From the NCBI RefSeq assembly GCF_009852415.1, contig NZ_WOXS01000002.1:2068501-2132500 (forward strand): 64,000 bases of DNA. The letters are read 5' to 3'. The translations under genes and the position numbers were made by a program. The DNA comes from Streptomyces sp. Tu 3180 (GTDB lineage Bacteria > Actinomycetota > Actinomycetes > Streptomycetales > Streptomycetaceae). Shown in pieces: positions 62,997 through 64,000 of this stretch (position 1 is the first letter of the stretch; the number at the start of each line of letters is the position of its first letter). The notes under the pieces are model-generated. The model ran no database searches, had not been told where the DNA came from, and was given only the letters and a program-made list of their open reading frames with translations.

Positions 62997-64000
62997 TCAG
63001 GTCCCGATCCGCGGCTGCGGGCCGGAGAACCGCTCCACCAGTGCCGGTACGGCGGACGCCGGGTCGAGGCGGTAGTCGTAGAAGTCCCGCGGGTCGAAGG
63101 CGTCGCCCCACGCGTCGTGGCGGCCCGTGGTGTTCTTCAGGATCGAACCGCGCTGCACCAGTTCGGCGCCGGCGTCGGCCTGGTAGGGGTGCTGGACGTC
63201 CCGGTAGTAGCTGTTCTCGATGACCATCCGGGTCTTCCCGCGCGCCCAGTTCCCGTACGTCCACACGGGGTCACCGGGGTCGGCCTGGGCGGTCAGGTAG
63301 TTGTTGTACAGGTGGGCGTGGGCCGCGTTGTCCACGGACGGGTTGCGCTGCTTGGTGTTCGCGAACCAGTTGTGGTCGATGGTGATCTGCGTGCGGACGT
63401 TGTCCGTCCAGCCGATCCCGAACGTCTTGTTGTTGTCGGTGAACCGGTTGTAGGAGACGGTCACGTACTCGCTGTCCTTGCGGATGTCGAGCTGCCCGTC
63501 GCAGATGTCGGCGAAGCGGTTGTGGTCGATCCAGACGTGGTGGACCGCGTCCATCTGGACGCCGTCGAAGTCGGTGTCCTTGCAGTCCCAGTCGCCCGGG
63601 ACCGCGGAGTCGCGGATCGTCAGGTTGCGGATGATCACGTTGTGCGTGCCGGGCCCCAGGTGGAGCTCGCCCTGCACCAGCTCGCCGCCGGTGCCGACAC
63701 CGATGATCGTCTTGTTCGACGCGACGGTGATGCTCGCGCCGAACGGCCGGGCGGTGACGGTGCCCTCGACACGGATGACGTAGGGCTCCTCGGCCGCCGC
63801 GTACCGCTCCAGCGACGCCTGGTCGGTGACGGTGACGACCCTGCCGCCCGCCCCGCCGGTGGTGCCGCCGGCCAGCGAGGCGAAGCCGTGCGGGGTGTCG
63901 CTCCACCGGCCGGACGCCTCGGCGGCGGGGGCGGCCTCGGCGTTCCCGACCGCCCCGAGCCCCAGCGCGGTCACGAGACCGAGCACGGCGGCGAGGACCC
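62997..64000 (-). CDS. Secreted pectate lyase, family PL1 (N-terminus outside window)
   Basis: At least 334 residues of a PL1 lyase, shorter than the other PL1 protein in the window. The frame stays open past the window end (VLAAVLGLVTALGLGAVGNA is signal peptide), so the start lies beyond 64000. Motifs are FASLAGGTTGGAGGRVVTVT, SNKTIIGVGTGGELVQGELH, HVWIDHNRFADICDGQLDI and TDNVRTQITIDHNWFANTKQ (catalytic Arg region likely in KQRNPSVDN). It precedes the solute-binding protein gene by 80 bp. Confidence 0.9.
   Translation of the reverse strand, partial: VLAAVLGLVTALGLGAVGNAEAAPAAEASGRWSDTPHGFASLAGGTTGGAGGRVVTVTDQASLERYAAAEEPYVIRVEGTVTARPFGASITVASNKTIIGVGTGGELVQGELHLGPGTHNVIIRNLTIRDSAVPGDWDCKDTDFDGVQMDAVHHVWIDHNRFADICDGQLDIRKDSEYVTVSYNRFTDNNKTFGIGWTDNVRTQITIDHNWFANTKQRNPSVDNAAHAHLYNNYLTAQADPGDPVWTYGNWARGKTRMVIENSYYRDVQHPYQADAGAELVQRGSILKNTTGRHDAWGDAFDPRDFYDYRLDPASAVPALVERFSGPQPRIGT

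Overview
The window is high-GC DNA with very strong G/C bias at third codon positions, many GTG starts, long open antisense frames and genes linked by 4-base overlaps. Together with the families present (Asp23/AmaP locus, PitH, ectABCD, pectinases with Sec/Tat signals, SigE-family sigma factor) this points to a Streptomyces chromosome. From memory the gene order resembles the SCO183x-SCO188x region of S. coelicolor; no comparison could be run.

Left part (1-12.9 kb): the end of an SDR gene without the usual Tyr/Lys active site; a leftward alkaline-shock (Asp23/AmaP) operon facing a divergent gene with two Asp23-like halves; a crotonase; the small nucleoid protein Gbn; an ABC-F ATPase; a hypothetical protein, an alpha/beta hydrolase and a class II aldolase; then a Pit phosphate transporter with a small membrane partner, preceded by PHO-box-like direct repeats.

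Centre (13.0-30.7 kb): a cobalamin riboswitch leads into a long run of cobalamin genes, cobD, cobQ, cobN, a ChlI/ChlD-type chelatase subunit, cobO, cobB, cobI, then after a 290-bp gap cobM, cobL, a cbiG-cobJ fusion, cobH, cbiX and a cobC-like PLP enzyme. Nearly all junctions overlap by 1-11 bases. The set mixes late-insertion genes (CobN) with genes typical of early insertion (CbiX, CbiG); CobG and CobK are not in the window.

Right-centre (30.8-53.6 kb): a sortase-type surface protein, a polar amino acid ABC importer with an amidohydrolase, two PLP enzymes flanking the ectoine/hydroxyectoine operon ectABCD, a FrnE-type oxidoreductase, a GNAT gene with a probably frameshifted end, a DUF1349 protein, an aldehyde dehydrogenase divergent from an IclR regulator, a membrane protein with a two-component system, a penicillin-binding transpeptidase, and a SigE-family sigma factor with a membrane partner.

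Right end (53.6-64.0 kb): a pectin-utilisation island. Rightward are a PL3 pectate lyase and a double-module GH43 protein. Leftward are a PL1 pectate lyase cut by the window edge, a sugar-binding lipoprotein with a 1-base frameshift in its signal peptide, and a CE12 esterase, PL1 lyase, CE8 methylesterase and alpha/beta hydrolase operon. I found no tRNA, rRNA, IS element or CRISPR array. The main leads are the frameshift, the short leader ORF between the B12 riboswitch and cobD, the palindrome at the ectA start, the GATC cluster upstream of gbn, and the PHO-box-like repeats upstream of pit.
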